The position numbers and the translations under genes were made by a program. A model generated the notes under the pieces. That model did no database searches. It had not been told where the DNA came from and worked only from the letters and a program-made list of their open reading frames with translations. From positions 1 through 16,552 of the forward strand of contig JANDWE010000097.1 of assembly GCA_024330325.1 (NCBI GenBank): a stretch of DNA of 16,552 bases. Direction: 5' to 3'. The DNA comes from Candidatus Nanosynbacter colneyensis. GTDB taxonomy: Bacteria > Patescibacteriota > Saccharimonadia > Saccharimonadales > Saccharimonadaceae. Below, one piece after another: positions 1-6,818 of the stretch; position 1 is the stretch's first letter, and every line of letters begins with the position of its first letter.

Positions 1-1256
1 GTATATGGCAGGCCATTATCCATTACAGTTTTGATAATATTAATGACTTCTGGTGAGTTACGACACAATAAACTAGCACCCAAAATTTGTTCAGTGTTTG
101 CATCAATCACCGCACGCAGCAATCCTGTTGTAGCATTATCAACATGCAGGCGTGGAATCGCCATAGCAGGCAGCTCTTTTACGATAATTTCACACCCCGT
201 AGCACGCGCCTCAGCCTCTGTCATACCCACCCGACCTAGCGGCGTTTGCATAAAGACCGTGTACGGCAAGGTTTTTTGTTTGGCGCGAGTGTACAGACCG
301 TCACCCAGCAACTGGCTTCTCACAATCCGAAAATCGTCCAGAGACGCATAGGTAAATTGTGGCCCGCCCGTTACATCGCCCATTGCCCAAATATGCGACC
401 GACTAGTGCGAAGTGTTTCATCAATCACAATTGCCCCGCGCTCATCCGTCGCTACACCAGCAGCCGGTAAATTCAAGCTCATCGTTGCCGGGCGACGGCC
501 CGTAGCCATCAAAACCGCATCATAACCAGCGTAATCATCATGATTTACTGTGCGAATCGTCGCAGTAGACTCACCCTCAATAGCCGTCACATCCACACTA
601 AACACAATCTCAATACCCTGTGCCTGCAATGCTTCAGTAGCAGCCCGAGCAATTGCTGGATCTTCACGTGCAAGCAGAGCATCGCCCCTCTCAAATACTG
701 TTACTTTTGTACCAAGTTTGGCATAAGTTGAGGCAAATTCTAACCCAATATAACCGCCACCAATGATAGCTAGCTGTTTTGGCTGCGTCATTCTATCCAG
801 CAATTCAGTACTGGTATACACAAACGGCTTATCAACACCTGGAATATCTGGGATGATTGATTCCGCACCGGTGTTAATAAAAATCTGCGGTGCACTAACT
901 ACTAGCTCGTCGCTACCCGCCACAACCTTCACAGTACGATCATCTACGAACGATGCCTCACCCTCAATGACGCTCACTGTCTCACGATCCGCAAGCATGT
1001 GATAGTTCTTCTCATTCAACCGCGTCACTACCGTTGTCTTATGTGCCATCGCCTCATCAAAACTTTGATGATGTTCGGCTGCATTGACTAGCACCTTAGT
1101 AGGAATACAAGCAATATTAATACAGGTGCCGCCATACATCTTTGGCGACCGCTCCACTAGCGCTACCTTTTTTCCCGCATTTGCCAGCGCTACCGCCAAT
1201 GTTTTGCCAGCTTTGCCAAAACCAATGATGAGTGCGTCAAATTGTTGTATATCCAT
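1..1256 (-). CDS. rclA: RclA-type FAD/NAD(P)-dependent disulfide oxidoreductase (3' end outside the window)
   Basis: Class I pyridine nucleotide-disulfide oxidoreductase, 418 complete codons visible; the frame runs off base 1. The N-terminus has the FAD dinucleotide fold G12-F-G14-KA-G17. The redox-active disulfide motif GGTCINIACIPTK follows with C45 and C50, then an NAD(P)-binding stretch IIGGGYIGLEFAS and a second FAD motif IWAMGDVTGG. From memory the whole protein follows E. coli RclA (about 441 aa) closely, including IIGFGKAGKTLAV near the start. RclA is a cytosolic flavoenzyme that protects against hypochlorous acid and copper. The end, expected to hold the catalytic His-Glu pair, is missing here. 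The start is fixed by a very strong Shine-Dalgarno, AGGAGGAGG, 4 bases before the ATG. That site overlaps the last codons of the broken HIT frame upstream. Its bases are somewhat richer in G+C than the pheS operon, which suggests transfer. Mercuric reductase or lipoamide dehydrogenase are less likely from the motif wording. Confidence 0.87.
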   Translation of the reverse strand, partial: MDIQQFDALIIGFGKAGKTLAVALANAGKKVALVERSPKMYGGTCINIACIPTKVLVNAAEHHQSFDEAMAHKTTVVTRLNEKNYHMLADRETVSVIEGEASFVDDRTVKVVAGSDELVVSAPQIFINTGAESIIPDIPGVDKPFVYTSTELLDRMTQPKQLAIIGGGYIGLEFASTYAKLGTKVTVFERGDALLAREDPAIARAATEALQAQGIEIVFSVDVTAIEGESTATIRTVNHDDYAGYDAVLMATGRRPATMSLNLPAAGVATDERGAIVIDETLRTSRSHIWAMGDVTGGPQFTYASLDDFRIVRSQLLGDGLYTRAKQKTLPYTVFMQTPLGRVGMTEAEARATGCEIIVKELPAMAIPRLHVDNATTGLLRAVIDANTEQILGASLLCRNSPEVINIIKTVMDNGLPY

Positions 1257-1257
1257 T

Positions 1258-1632
1258 TTACCTCCTCCTATCTTTTTTAGCGATCTCTCTCGCTGCAACA
1301 AATTCTCTATCGGCACACAGAACTGCCTCTTTTATTACAAGTTTTTGAGCTACTACTATTATCGTGTGTAATAGCTCCTTAAAACTGTTCCAAAAAGTCC
1401 AACTTACCGCTTCCAAAATACCAGCAACCTTTTTCACTGCCAGCATCATTTCGGAATATAAATTATCATCCAAAGAAAATACGTAATCGCCCGGATTCTG
1501 CTTCGGAATCACCACGGTAAAACCTGGCGTATTCGGAAACGGTGTTAAAAATGCTAGGAATTTCTCATCTTCCCAAATCTTCCAAGATTTCATTTTTCCA
1601 GATACGATGTCGTCAAAAATTGTGTGATTCAT
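1258..1632 (-). pseudogene. HIT-family protein, C-terminal half replaced (chimeric frame)
   Basis: The first ~73 codons are a good HIT (histidine triad) N-terminal half: MNHTIFDDIVSGKM, then a stretch like FLTPFPNTPGFTVVIPK, normal for these nucleotide-binding hydrolases. The residues after AGILE (about codon 74) do not continue as HIT. The catalytic HxHxH motif and the whole C-terminal half are absent. The DNA at the break (1379-1419) instead matches the 3' end of pheS read in another frame. The reading frame stays open by chance or selection to 124 codons and stops one base before the rclA ATG; its last three full codons (AGG AGG AGG) are the rclA Shine-Dalgarno. The start has an AAAGGAG site and a good promoter. 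I see a truncated, probably catalytically dead HIT gene that may still be translated and couple ribosomes to rclA. A 124-residue functional small protein cannot be excluded. Confidence 0.75.
1379..1419 (-). repeat. Diverged second copy of the pheS 3' end (direct repeat copy B)
   Basis: These 41 bases match 2301-2341 at 36 positions; all five differences are transitions. In the pheS frame the copy reads F-G-S-G-K-L-D-F-L-E-Q-F-stop, against F-E-S-G-K-L-D-F-L-E-Q-F-stop in the real gene, so four of the differences are synonymous. The match starts exactly at the stop codon and ends at an ATTTTG-AA stretch where the HIT gene is interrupted. Confidence 0.85.
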
Positions 1633-1651
1633 AATTACTCCTTTTGAAAAA

Positions 1652-1657
1652 ATTATA
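1652..1657 (-). promoter_or_regulatory. Extended -10 promoter of the HIT fragment / rclA
   Basis: On the minus strand TGCTATAAT gives a consensus extended -10 (TG-n-TATAAT). It overlaps the 3' end of the upstream gene. A TTGAAA sits only 14 bases upstream, too close for a normal -35, so the extended -10 probably carries it. The predicted start lies just ahead of the AAAGGAG ribosome site. Confidence 0.6.
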
Positions 1658-1662
1658 GCATT

Positions 1663-2295
1663 TTATGAAGTTTTCAAGTCGGACAATTTAAGCTCCATTC
1701 GACGGCAAACCAGAACTAGCCATATCGTCGCAAAAATCCCCAATAAAACTTCTACTATCACAAACCAAAACTTGCCCATTACATAACCTTGCGCCGCTAT
1801 AATTGCCGCAAAAATCGGAAAACTGAAAGACGAGATTCGCTCACGATGAGTTAAATAGCTCAAACTCGATGGTAAAAGAAACATCAAAAGCACCATCAAT
1901 ATCACGATGCCGCGCGAGAAAACAAAATGCGCCGCGTGCATTGTATCGTTCGGACAAAGCGCCACTCCTATCATACAAATCGCAAACAGTGAAAGTATCC
2001 AGCCAGATATTCGAGCAGAGCGAATTTGACCAAGTTTAAGATAACCGCGATTCATAAAAAACCCAATCGTCGTCATAATCAAACCAGATAAAAACACTCC
2101 CGAATTGAACGAAAATGCAGACAAACGATTCGAAGTGGTTTCGCCCAATCTACTCAAGCTCCAGTTCGTCCACCGAGTATCATCAGAAAATAGCATCGCC
2201 ACAACCAAGCCCACAGCCAAAACGACACCATTAAGAATACAGAGCGCCTGAAGGCGATTCTTACACAAAAAATCCTTAATCTGCCGAAGTTTCAT
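1663..2295 (-). CDS. DUF998-like six-helix membrane protein
   Basis: A 210-residue integral membrane protein with about six hydrophobic segments: roughly residues 18-36, 65-82, 95-113, 125-144, 156-172 and 175-195. The loop wording WSLSRLGE after helix 1 and a later ALCPND...H segment match what I know of the DUF998 family, whose function is unknown. It starts 5 bases after the pheS stop without a good Shine-Dalgarno of its own (a GGAA lies in the pheS end). It is therefore probably translated by coupling in the pheS transcript. It lies between the two pheS 3'-end repeats, so it may have entered with the insertion proposed there. The DUF998 assignment is from memory of the motif and is moderate. 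Confidence 0.65.
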   Translation of the reverse strand: MKLRQIKDFLCKNRLQALCILNGVVLAVGLVVAMLFSDDTRWTNWSLSRLGETTSNRLSAFSFNSGVFLSGLIMTTIGFFMNRGYLKLGQIRSARISGWILSLFAICMIGVALCPNDTMHAAHFVFSRGIVILMVLLMFLLPSSLSYLTHRERISSFSFPIFAAIIAAQGYVMGKFWFVIVEVLLGIFATIWLVLVCRRMELKLSDLKTS

Positions 2296-2300
2296 ATTGC

Positions 2301-2341
2301 TTAAAATTGTTCCAAAAAGTCCAATTTGCCACTTTCAAAAT
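2301..2341 (-). repeat. 3' end of pheS, direct repeat copy A
   Basis: The last 12 codons plus stop of pheS and a few flanking bases. They are repeated with five transitions at 1379-1419, about 920 bases downstream in the direction of transcription. Together the copies bracket the DUF998-like gene and the HIT fragment. Confidence 0.85.
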
Positions 2342-3344
2342 GACGGACATCTTCGATTCCATATTTCATCATAACCAAGCGGTCGATTCCGCAACCAAAA
2401 GCAAATCCCGTATATTCATTCGGGTCAATTTGTGCCGCCCGAAGGACATTTGGATGAATCATTCCGCATCCCAATAGCTCAATCCAACCCTCACCAGAGC
2501 AAACTTTACAATCAGGATTTTTTCCTTCACAAAACGGACAACTTAACGCAAACTCGAAGCTCGGCTCGGTGAACGGAAAGTAAAATGGATTAACGCGGAC
2601 GTCAAGTTTCTTGCCGTAATATTCCTGCAAAAATTCTTGCAACGTAGCGATCAAATTGCCAACATTAACCCGACGTGAAACGTACACGCCTTCAACTTGA
2701 TAAAATGTATGCTCGTGGCGCGCGTCCAAATCTTCGTTACGAAAAACGCGATCAGGAACGATAGCGGCAATAGCCTCGTCCTTTTCCAAATTGTCGCGAT
2801 ATTTCGTCAACACGCGATTTTGCATAGTCGACGTATGTGCCGGCGCAATCAAACGATCGCCATTAGAATCAGTTTCCTCGGTCATAAACGTATCGTAATC
2901 GTCGCGCGCTGGATGACCTTTTGGAAAATTCAGACTCTCAAACATATGGAATTGATCGTCAATCTCTCTGGACTCTTCCGTAACAAAACCCATGCGATTA
3001 AAAATCTCAGAAATGCGTTCAATTTCAGCACTCAGCGGATGAATCGTGCCTTGTTCGCTCGGCAAAAGTTCAGGCTTGGACGAATTCGCATCCATCGGCG
3101 CCGTAACGTCAATCGGCTTCAAGTCAACTTTTTCCAGCTCTTCCAGTCGCACAGCAATAGCCTGTTCAACAGCCTGCTTCAGCTCGTTAATCTGCTTGCC
3201 AAACGGACCACGCTCAACTGGTGGCAATGACTTGATTTGATCATACAATTCCCTAAGTCGTCGATCACGTAAAAACTCACGCGGAGATTTGGATTGTGAA
3301 ACCGCCAAAACTATTTCTCTTCTCAATTCGTCTAAATCAACCAT
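2301..3344 (-). CDS. pheS: Phenylalanyl-tRNA synthetase alpha subunit
   Basis: The catalytic alpha chain of the alpha2-beta2 PheRS, which charges tRNA-Phe in the cytosol. It is 347 residues, normal for the family. The N-terminal ~90 residues form the helical tRNA-contacting arm. Class II core motifs follow: HPLSAEIERI, GHPARDDYDTF, a TSTMQNR segment, RVFRNEDLDARHEHTFYQVEG, then PFYFPFTEPSFEF and GFAFGCGIDRLVMMKYGI near the end. Before the last motif is a four-cysteine knuckle (CPFC..C..C, about residues 267-285) that could bind zinc; similar inserts occur in other bacterial PheS proteins. The start follows an AAGGA site with TAA-A-ATG spacing to the small gene upstream, so translation is coupled. 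The partner pheT, often next to pheS, is not in the window. A copy of the gene's last 41 bases lies downstream. Confidence 0.96.
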   Translation of the reverse strand: MVDLDELRREIVLAVSQSKSPREFLRDRRLRELYDQIKSLPPVERGPFGKQINELKQAVEQAIAVRLEELEKVDLKPIDVTAPMDANSSKPELLPSEQGTIHPLSAEIERISEIFNRMGFVTEESREIDDQFHMFESLNFPKGHPARDDYDTFMTEETDSNGDRLIAPAHTSTMQNRVLTKYRDNLEKDEAIAAIVPDRVFRNEDLDARHEHTFYQVEGVYVSRRVNVGNLIATLQEFLQEYYGKKLDVRVNPFYFPFTEPSFEFALSCPFCEGKNPDCKVCSGEGWIELLGCGMIHPNVLRAAQIDPNEYTGFAFGCGIDRLVMMKYGIEDVRHFESGKLDFLEQF

Positions 3345-3345
3345 T

Positions 3346-3582
3346 TTATCGTCCTTGCATTAAAAACATTACAATCACCGCACCAGCCATAATAGCAATT
3401 AAAATCCACGCCCACGCCAAAGTCGTCGTCTGTTTCGTGCCTTCCAAATATCTTATATCGTCGACGCCGTCCATAGTTGCCTTTTCTTGCAAGCTCGAAG
3501 CTTTCGCCTTCTCTCTTAATTCAGCCGCAATTCGCTCTTGCAATTCACTGCGCTGATCCTGCTGATTTACAAATAATCCCAT
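3346..3582 (-). CDS. Small single-helix membrane protein, first gene of the pheS operon
   Basis: 78 residues: a charged, Glu/Lys/Arg-rich helical N-terminal part (residues 1-50) followed by one hydrophobic helix (about 53-75, LAWAWILIAIMAGAVIVMFL) and a short QGR tail. It is a tail-anchored or single-pass protein of unknown function. It ends one base before the pheS ATG, and the pheS ribosome site lies in its last codons. The gene has no Shine-Dalgarno; its -10 (TATACT) ends six bases before the ATG, so the message should be leaderless. I do not recognise the family. Confidence 0.75.
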   Translation of the reverse strand: MGLFVNQQDQRSELQERIAAELREKAKASSLQEKATMDGVDDIRYLEGTKQTTTLAWAWILIAIMAGAVIVMFLMQGR

Positions 3583-3588
3583 AACTAC

Positions 3589-3594
3589 AGTATA
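3589..3594 (-). promoter_or_regulatory. Leaderless extended -10 promoter of the pheS operon
   Basis: The minus strand reads TGCTATACT, then six bases, then ATG. That gives an extended -10 and a transcript beginning at or within a base or two of the start codon. No good -35 is visible 16-18 bases upstream. It lies back to back with the aquaporin promoter. Confidence 0.7.
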
Positions 3595-3605
3595 GCAAAT
3601 TATGT

Positions 3606-3611
3606 TATAAT
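3606..3611 (+). promoter_or_regulatory. Extended -10 promoter of the aquaporin gene
   Basis: TGTTATAAT is an extended -10 with a consensus hexamer and no convincing -35. The predicted transcript start is near 3618, leaving a leader of about 22 bases with the AAGGAGG ribosome site. The divergent pheS-operon promoter is only 11 bases away, so the two probably share or compete for polymerase. Confidence 0.65.
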
Positions 3612-3639
3612 AGTCGTGATATTACTTTAAGGAGGGAAT

Positions 3640-4575
3640 ATGGCTACGAAGAAAACTTCAAAGAAAGCCCCAGTTAAAGCCGCAGAAAAGAAAACCGCTG
3701 CCGCTAAGACTGAAACCAAAACGACCGTCAAGTACGTCGTTGCTGAATCTACCGCTAAAAGCAAGCGTGTCGAACTAGATTCTAAATTACCAAACAACCT
3801 AATTAACATCGTTATTGCGGAAGTCATCGGCACGTTCATTTTGGCACTTGCTGCATTATTCGCATCAGATATTTTGTCATCAATGTATGTCGGTTTTGCG
3901 TTGATGTTCATCGTTGCAATTATCGGCAACATTTCTGGCGCACACGTAAACCCAGCCGTCACGTTTGGTCTATGGACAATGCGTAAGCTAAAGACCGTAC
4001 TTGTACCATTTTACTGGGGCGCACAATTCCTCGGTGCAATGGCGGCTATCGTGCTTGTCGGCTCATTAACAAACGGCGGATTCGCCCTAAGCTTCGACCA
4101 ATTTACTGCATTCTCTTGGAGCATCTTCGCTATGGAATTAGTCGGTACCGCTGTATTTGTATTTGGCGTCGCCGCAGTTTTGCAGCGCAAAGAAATCAAA
4201 GCAACTGGTCAAGCTTTTGGAATTGGCTTAGCGTTGATGATTGGTCTTGTCGTATCTGGCTCAATCTCTTCGTACATTAAAAGTACTGCTATTGCAAAAA
4301 TCCAAAAAGATCAAAGTACTACTCAAACTGAGAAAAACGGCCGCACTTACCCACGCGAGATCTACATCTCAGGCGCAACTTTGAACCCAGCAGTTTCTTT
4401 GGCTGTTACAGAGAAAACCGACTCTCAACTACGCAGCAACGGAGTATTGCCAGCTGAAGGCGAAAAAAGCTATTCACGCTTTAGCCTGGAAGTAATTGCC
4501 GCTACCCTAATCGGCGCAGCATTAGGTGGTAACCTATTTCTACTCGTCAATTACCGAAACAAAGACGAAGAATAG
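3640..4575 (+). CDS. Aquaporin / glycerol-facilitator family channel with a lysine-rich N-terminal tail
   Basis: MIP-family channel, 311 residues, for passive passage of water or small solutes across the membrane. Two half-helix motifs are present: SGAHVNPAVTFGLW near residue 100 and SGATLNPAVSLAV near residue 250, with about six membrane helices between and around them. It is longer than AqpZ (~230) for two reasons. There is a ~45-residue Lys/Ala-rich cytosolic tail at the start (runs such as KKTSKKAPVKAAEKK). There is also a polar stretch of about 25 residues (IQKDQSTTQTEKNGRTYP) just before the second NPA. The second motif lacks the selectivity-filter arginine that normally follows it (NPAR), having valine instead. 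AAGGAGG four bases before the ATG fixes the start. It is transcribed alone, with its own promoter and terminator. The substrate cannot be told. Confidence 0.92.
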   Translation: MATKKTSKKAPVKAAEKKTAAAKTETKTTVKYVVAESTAKSKRVELDSKLPNNLINIVIAEVIGTFILALAALFASDILSSMYVGFALMFIVAIIGNISGAHVNPAVTFGLWTMRKLKTVLVPFYWGAQFLGAMAAIVLVGSLTNGGFALSFDQFTAFSWSIFAMELVGTAVFVFGVAAVLQRKEIKATGQAFGIGLALMIGLVVSGSISSYIKSTAIAKIQKDQSTTQTEKNGRTYPREIYISGATLNPAVSLAVTEKTDSQLRSNGVLPAEGEKSYSRFSLEVIAATLIGAALGGNLFLLVNYRNKDEE

Positions 4576-4593
4576 ATTATAACTTCACAATAA

Positions 4594-4624
4594 AATATCC
4601 CGCTTAATCGGCGGGGTATTTTTT
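4594..4624 (+). terminator. Intrinsic terminator of the aquaporin gene
   Basis: AATATCCCGC pairs with GCGGGGTATT (10 bp with one G-U) around a 7-base loop and runs straight into TTTTT. It sits between convergent aquaporin and rmuC genes. On the other strand the wobble becomes a mismatch and the T-run is poorer, so it mainly serves the plus strand. Confidence 0.85.
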
Positions 4625-4627
4625 ATG

Positions 4628-5698
4628 TCAATCTTCCTGAGTCGGCCGATCAATCAGCTCTGGCTGCGCTTGGTTATCGCCACCAGAAATTCGCACGACG
4701 TCCTTATCGATCTTCCCTAGCTCCTTGTATGTATTGTTATAATGGCCAACGGTCGTGCTAAGACTCTTGCCCATTTTCGTCATCAACTCGTCAAACTTTT
4801 TAATGTGAACGCCCAATTGCCCAACTCGAACTTGAATGTCTTTGGCCTGCTCCTCAATCTGCAGACTACGGAGCCCCTGAAGAACGGTCTGTAGGTACGC
4901 CAGAAAACTAGTCGGACTAACAATAATCACTCGCTTATCTCGGAACGCATATTCAATCAGATCGCGACTCGAACCGCCCTGACCGACATTATTAATCAGA
5001 AGATCGTAATACAAAGATTCGCTAGGGATAAACATAAAAGCAAAGTCCATGGTGTTTTCGCGCGGACGAATGTATTTACTAGTTTCGTCAATTCGCCCCT
5101 TAAGGTCAGCCTTCACCTTATTTAGCCACATTTCACGCTCGGATTTCGTCTCGGCGTTAATCATCCGATTGTAATTCTCCAAAGAAAACTTACTGTCCAC
5201 CGGCAATATCTGCCCCTTGTCCAGAAAAATAACCGCGTCAACAATTTCGCCATCCTTGAAGCGATATTGCATTTGATATTGCTTGGCTGGCAAAACGTTA
5301 TCCAGCACGCTTTCCAGATAAAACTCCCCAAAAACGCCACGCTGCTTTGGATTTTGTAACACGTTTTGTAAGGTTTTCAGATCGGTTGCCACATCAACCA
5401 CGCGCTTATTGGTCTCATCCAATTTCGCCAATCGCTGCGTCACATCAGCCACCAACTTCGCGCTTTCTGACAATTGTTTCTGCACGGAAGTTTGAACTTG
5501 CGCATTACTTCGCTCCAACTTATCACTAACGGATTCATTCAGTTTTGCAATAGTCCGCCCCAATTCCACGACATCGGTTTTAATTAGCTCGACGGATGAT
5601 TGATTTTTTAGCTCGCTGATTTTTGATTGCAGGACAAATAAAGTCGCACCCAAACCAATAGTAATAACAATTAAGAGAATAATGATAATGATTTCCAT
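4628..5698 (-). CDS. rmuC: RmuC-family DNA recombination protein (nuclease-like)
   Basis: 356 residues with the usual RmuC layout. An N-terminal membrane helix (about 2-22, IIIILLIVITIGLGATLFVL) comes first, then a long coiled coil rich in Lys/Glu/Gln (about 25-115). A restriction-endonuclease-like core follows with FGEFYLESVLDNVLP, DAVIFLDKGQILPVDSKFSL (the D...DSK signature) and FMFIPSESLYYDLL. RmuC proteins limit inversions at short inverted repeats in E. coli; biochemical activity is presumed, not established. The gene has no Shine-Dalgarno. Its -10 (TATAAT, overlapping the stop of the upstream gene) predicts a leader of only about 10 bases, and that leader is a near-perfect palindrome. 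It is transcribed convergently with the aquaporin gene. Confidence 0.93.
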   Translation of the reverse strand: MEIIIIILLIVITIGLGATLFVLQSKISELKNQSSVELIKTDVVELGRTIAKLNESVSDKLERSNAQVQTSVQKQLSESAKLVADVTQRLAKLDETNKRVVDVATDLKTLQNVLQNPKQRGVFGEFYLESVLDNVLPAKQYQMQYRFKDGEIVDAVIFLDKGQILPVDSKFSLENYNRMINAETKSEREMWLNKVKADLKGRIDETSKYIRPRENTMDFAFMFIPSESLYYDLLINNVGQGGSSRDLIEYAFRDKRVIIVSPTSFLAYLQTVLQGLRSLQIEEQAKDIQVRVGQLGVHIKKFDELMTKMGKSLSTTVGHYNNTYKELGKIDKDVVRISGGDNQAQPELIDRPTQED

Positions 5699-5721
5699 AC
5701 ACTTAGTGTACAGTGATTATA
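5698..5721 (-). promoter_or_regulatory. rmuC promoter and start-site palindrome
   Basis: TATAAT at 5716-5721 is the -10; no good -35 is seen. Between it and the ATG lies a 13-base palindrome at 5698-5710, TACACT-A-AGTGTA when read on the minus strand. It covers the predicted transcript start and the first base of the start codon. It could be an operator or a short hairpin that hides the start codon. Confidence 0.5.
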
Positions 5722-6211
5722 GCGCCAAGACAACTCGTGCTAAGATTGCGAATAAAGTCATAAATAAAATTGCTGCGCCATTGCCGCGAATTCTATTTAA
5801 CCAAATTAACGACAAATATACCACAACTGTCGCCAAAACTACCCATAGCAATGACAAAATCCAAGATCCGCCAGCCCATAATGTAGCGCCCCACAACGAC
5901 ACAGTTGCCGCGATTACCACCAATAGAGGTCGCTTGATACCAAATACCGCCAACACCGGCACCAACATAATTCCCGCCAAAACTAACGCAACGTAAGATG
6001 CGATGCTTGTGCTGTTTGCGCAAATAGAAATATGCTCAGCGTTCGCGCAAAATACAGGCGTAATCATAAATTTATCAAACGCAAGCGCCAGCAACCAGAT
6101 GGCCACGCCGCTAGCAACTAAAATCGCCAAAATCCTCAAGAAAACTCGCCTTGAAAATGGATATGTGTAATCTGATATTTCTTCACGGAAAATAGCTGAC
6201 AATAATTTCAT
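5717..6211 (-). CDS. Four-helix membrane protein of unknown function
   Basis: 164 residues from the ATG chosen here. There is a charged, tyrosine-containing N-terminus (MKLLSAIFREEISDYTYPFS). About four hydrophobic helices follow at roughly 22-43, 66-84, 88-110 and 112-160 (the last may be two). A loop after the first helix carries a close cysteine pair, CANAEHISIC, which would be exoplasmic and could form a disulfide. I do not recognise a family. A TTG start nine codons upstream is possible on paper but would lie inside the promoter: TTGCAA-17-TACAAT, followed by six bases and this ATG. The transcript is therefore predicted leaderless. Downstream, rmuC's promoter overlaps this gene's stop codon. 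Confidence 0.7.
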   Translation of the reverse strand: MKLLSAIFREEISDYTYPFSRRVFLRILAILVASGVAIWLLALAFDKFMITPVFCANAEHISICANSTSIASYVALVLAGIMLVPVLAVFGIKRPLLVVIAATVSLWGATLWAGGSWILSLLWVVLATVVVYLSLIWLNRIRGNGAAILFMTLFAILARVVLAL

Positions 6212-6217
6212 ACGTAA

Positions 6218-6246
6218 ATTGTAACGTAAACTTGTCAATATTGCAA
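6218..6246 (-). promoter_or_regulatory. Leaderless promoter of the four-helix membrane protein gene
   Basis: -35 TTGCAA (6241-6246), 17-base spacer, -10 TACAAT (6218-6223), then six bases to the ATG at 6211. This promoter decides the start against the longer TTG-initiated frame. Confidence 0.65.
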
Positions 6247-6256
6247 ATGTATATGC

Positions 6257-6739
6257 TTAAATATTATGCTTTTTCAGGAGATTCATCGGTTTATACCAAA
6301 CAACCCCTACACAAGCAATCAATAATCCGCCAACAACGTCAAGCGGTGTATGCACCAGAGCAATAACCCGACCGACACATATTAAGATTGTCATAATCAA
6401 ACAAATAACGGCCAGCCGCCAACTCTTCGCTCCGAAAAATACCGCCAAAGTAATTGCCATTGTAAATAGAGCGTGATCAGACGGAAAACCCGGATTATTA
6501 AGGAATGACGCGCCGGCAGATACGCCCAGAATCTCGAACGGGCGCATTTGATCTGGTTGATAAATTGACCCGATAATTTTTGCCGACACATAAGCAGTCA
6601 AGCCAGCCATCAAAACTTGGCTATAAACTTGATATTTCTCTTTATTTGGAACCAATTTTATCAGCGAGTACGCACCAATTAGCACGACCGGCACCACTAG
6701 TCCGTCAGCAATTAACTTTACAATCCATTGCAAATCCAT
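6257..6739 (-). CDS. PAP2-family membrane phosphatase (undecaprenyl-diphosphatase-like)
   Basis: 160 residues from the chosen ATG, with about five membrane helices. The three PAP2 signature blocks are present in order: a QPDQMRP block (usual K...RP, here with the RP retained), the central NPGFPSDHALF (PSxH with the catalytic His), and VGRVIALVHTPLDVVGG (usual SR...H...D, here with Gly for Ser). Members dephosphorylate lipid phosphates at the outer membrane face. The BcrC branch recycles undecaprenyl pyrophosphate for wall synthesis, a plausible but unproven role here. A frame 22 codons longer exists, but those codons hold the promoter: TTTACT-17-TATACT then six bases to ATG. I therefore take the shorter, leaderless start (MDLQWIVKLIADG). 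Confidence 0.86.
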   Translation of the reverse strand: MDLQWIVKLIADGLVVPVVLIGAYSLIKLVPNKEKYQVYSQVLMAGLTAYVSAKIIGSIYQPDQMRPFEILGVSAGASFLNNPGFPSDHALFTMAITLAVFFGAKSWRLAVICLIMTILICVGRVIALVHTPLDVVGGLLIACVGVVWYKPMNLLKKHNI

Positions 6740-6745
6740 ACTACC

Positions 6746-6774
6746 AGTATATCGCGTCAACGCTAGCCAGTAAA
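6746..6774 (-). promoter_or_regulatory. Leaderless promoter of the PAP2 gene
   Basis: -35 TTTACT (6769-6774), 17-base spacer, -10 TATACT (6746-6751), six bases, ATG at 6739. Back to back with the tRNA-Gln promoter, whose -35 begins four bases away. Confidence 0.68.
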
Positions 6775-6777
6775 CGC

Positions 6778-6806
6778 TTGCGGAAATCATTTTTCTATAG
6801 TACAAT
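6778..6806 (+). promoter_or_regulatory. Promoter of tRNA-Gln
   Basis: -10 TACAAT at 6801-6806 with TTGCGG 17 bases upstream (only TTG matches the -35). The predicted start near 6813 leaves a precursor of about six bases before the mature tRNA 5' end. Confidence 0.55.
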
Positions 6807-6818
6807 TATGTTTGCCGT

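Noticed and set aside
2697-3230. 177-codon plus-strand frame opposite pheS
   Set aside because: It is the antisense of a well-conserved synthetase, has no ribosome site and no recognisable protein features.
6740-6805. Longer PAP2 start 22 codons upstream
   Set aside because: Those codons coincide with a -35/-10 promoter spaced 17 bases and ending six bases before the chosen ATG; no ribosome site precedes the longer start.
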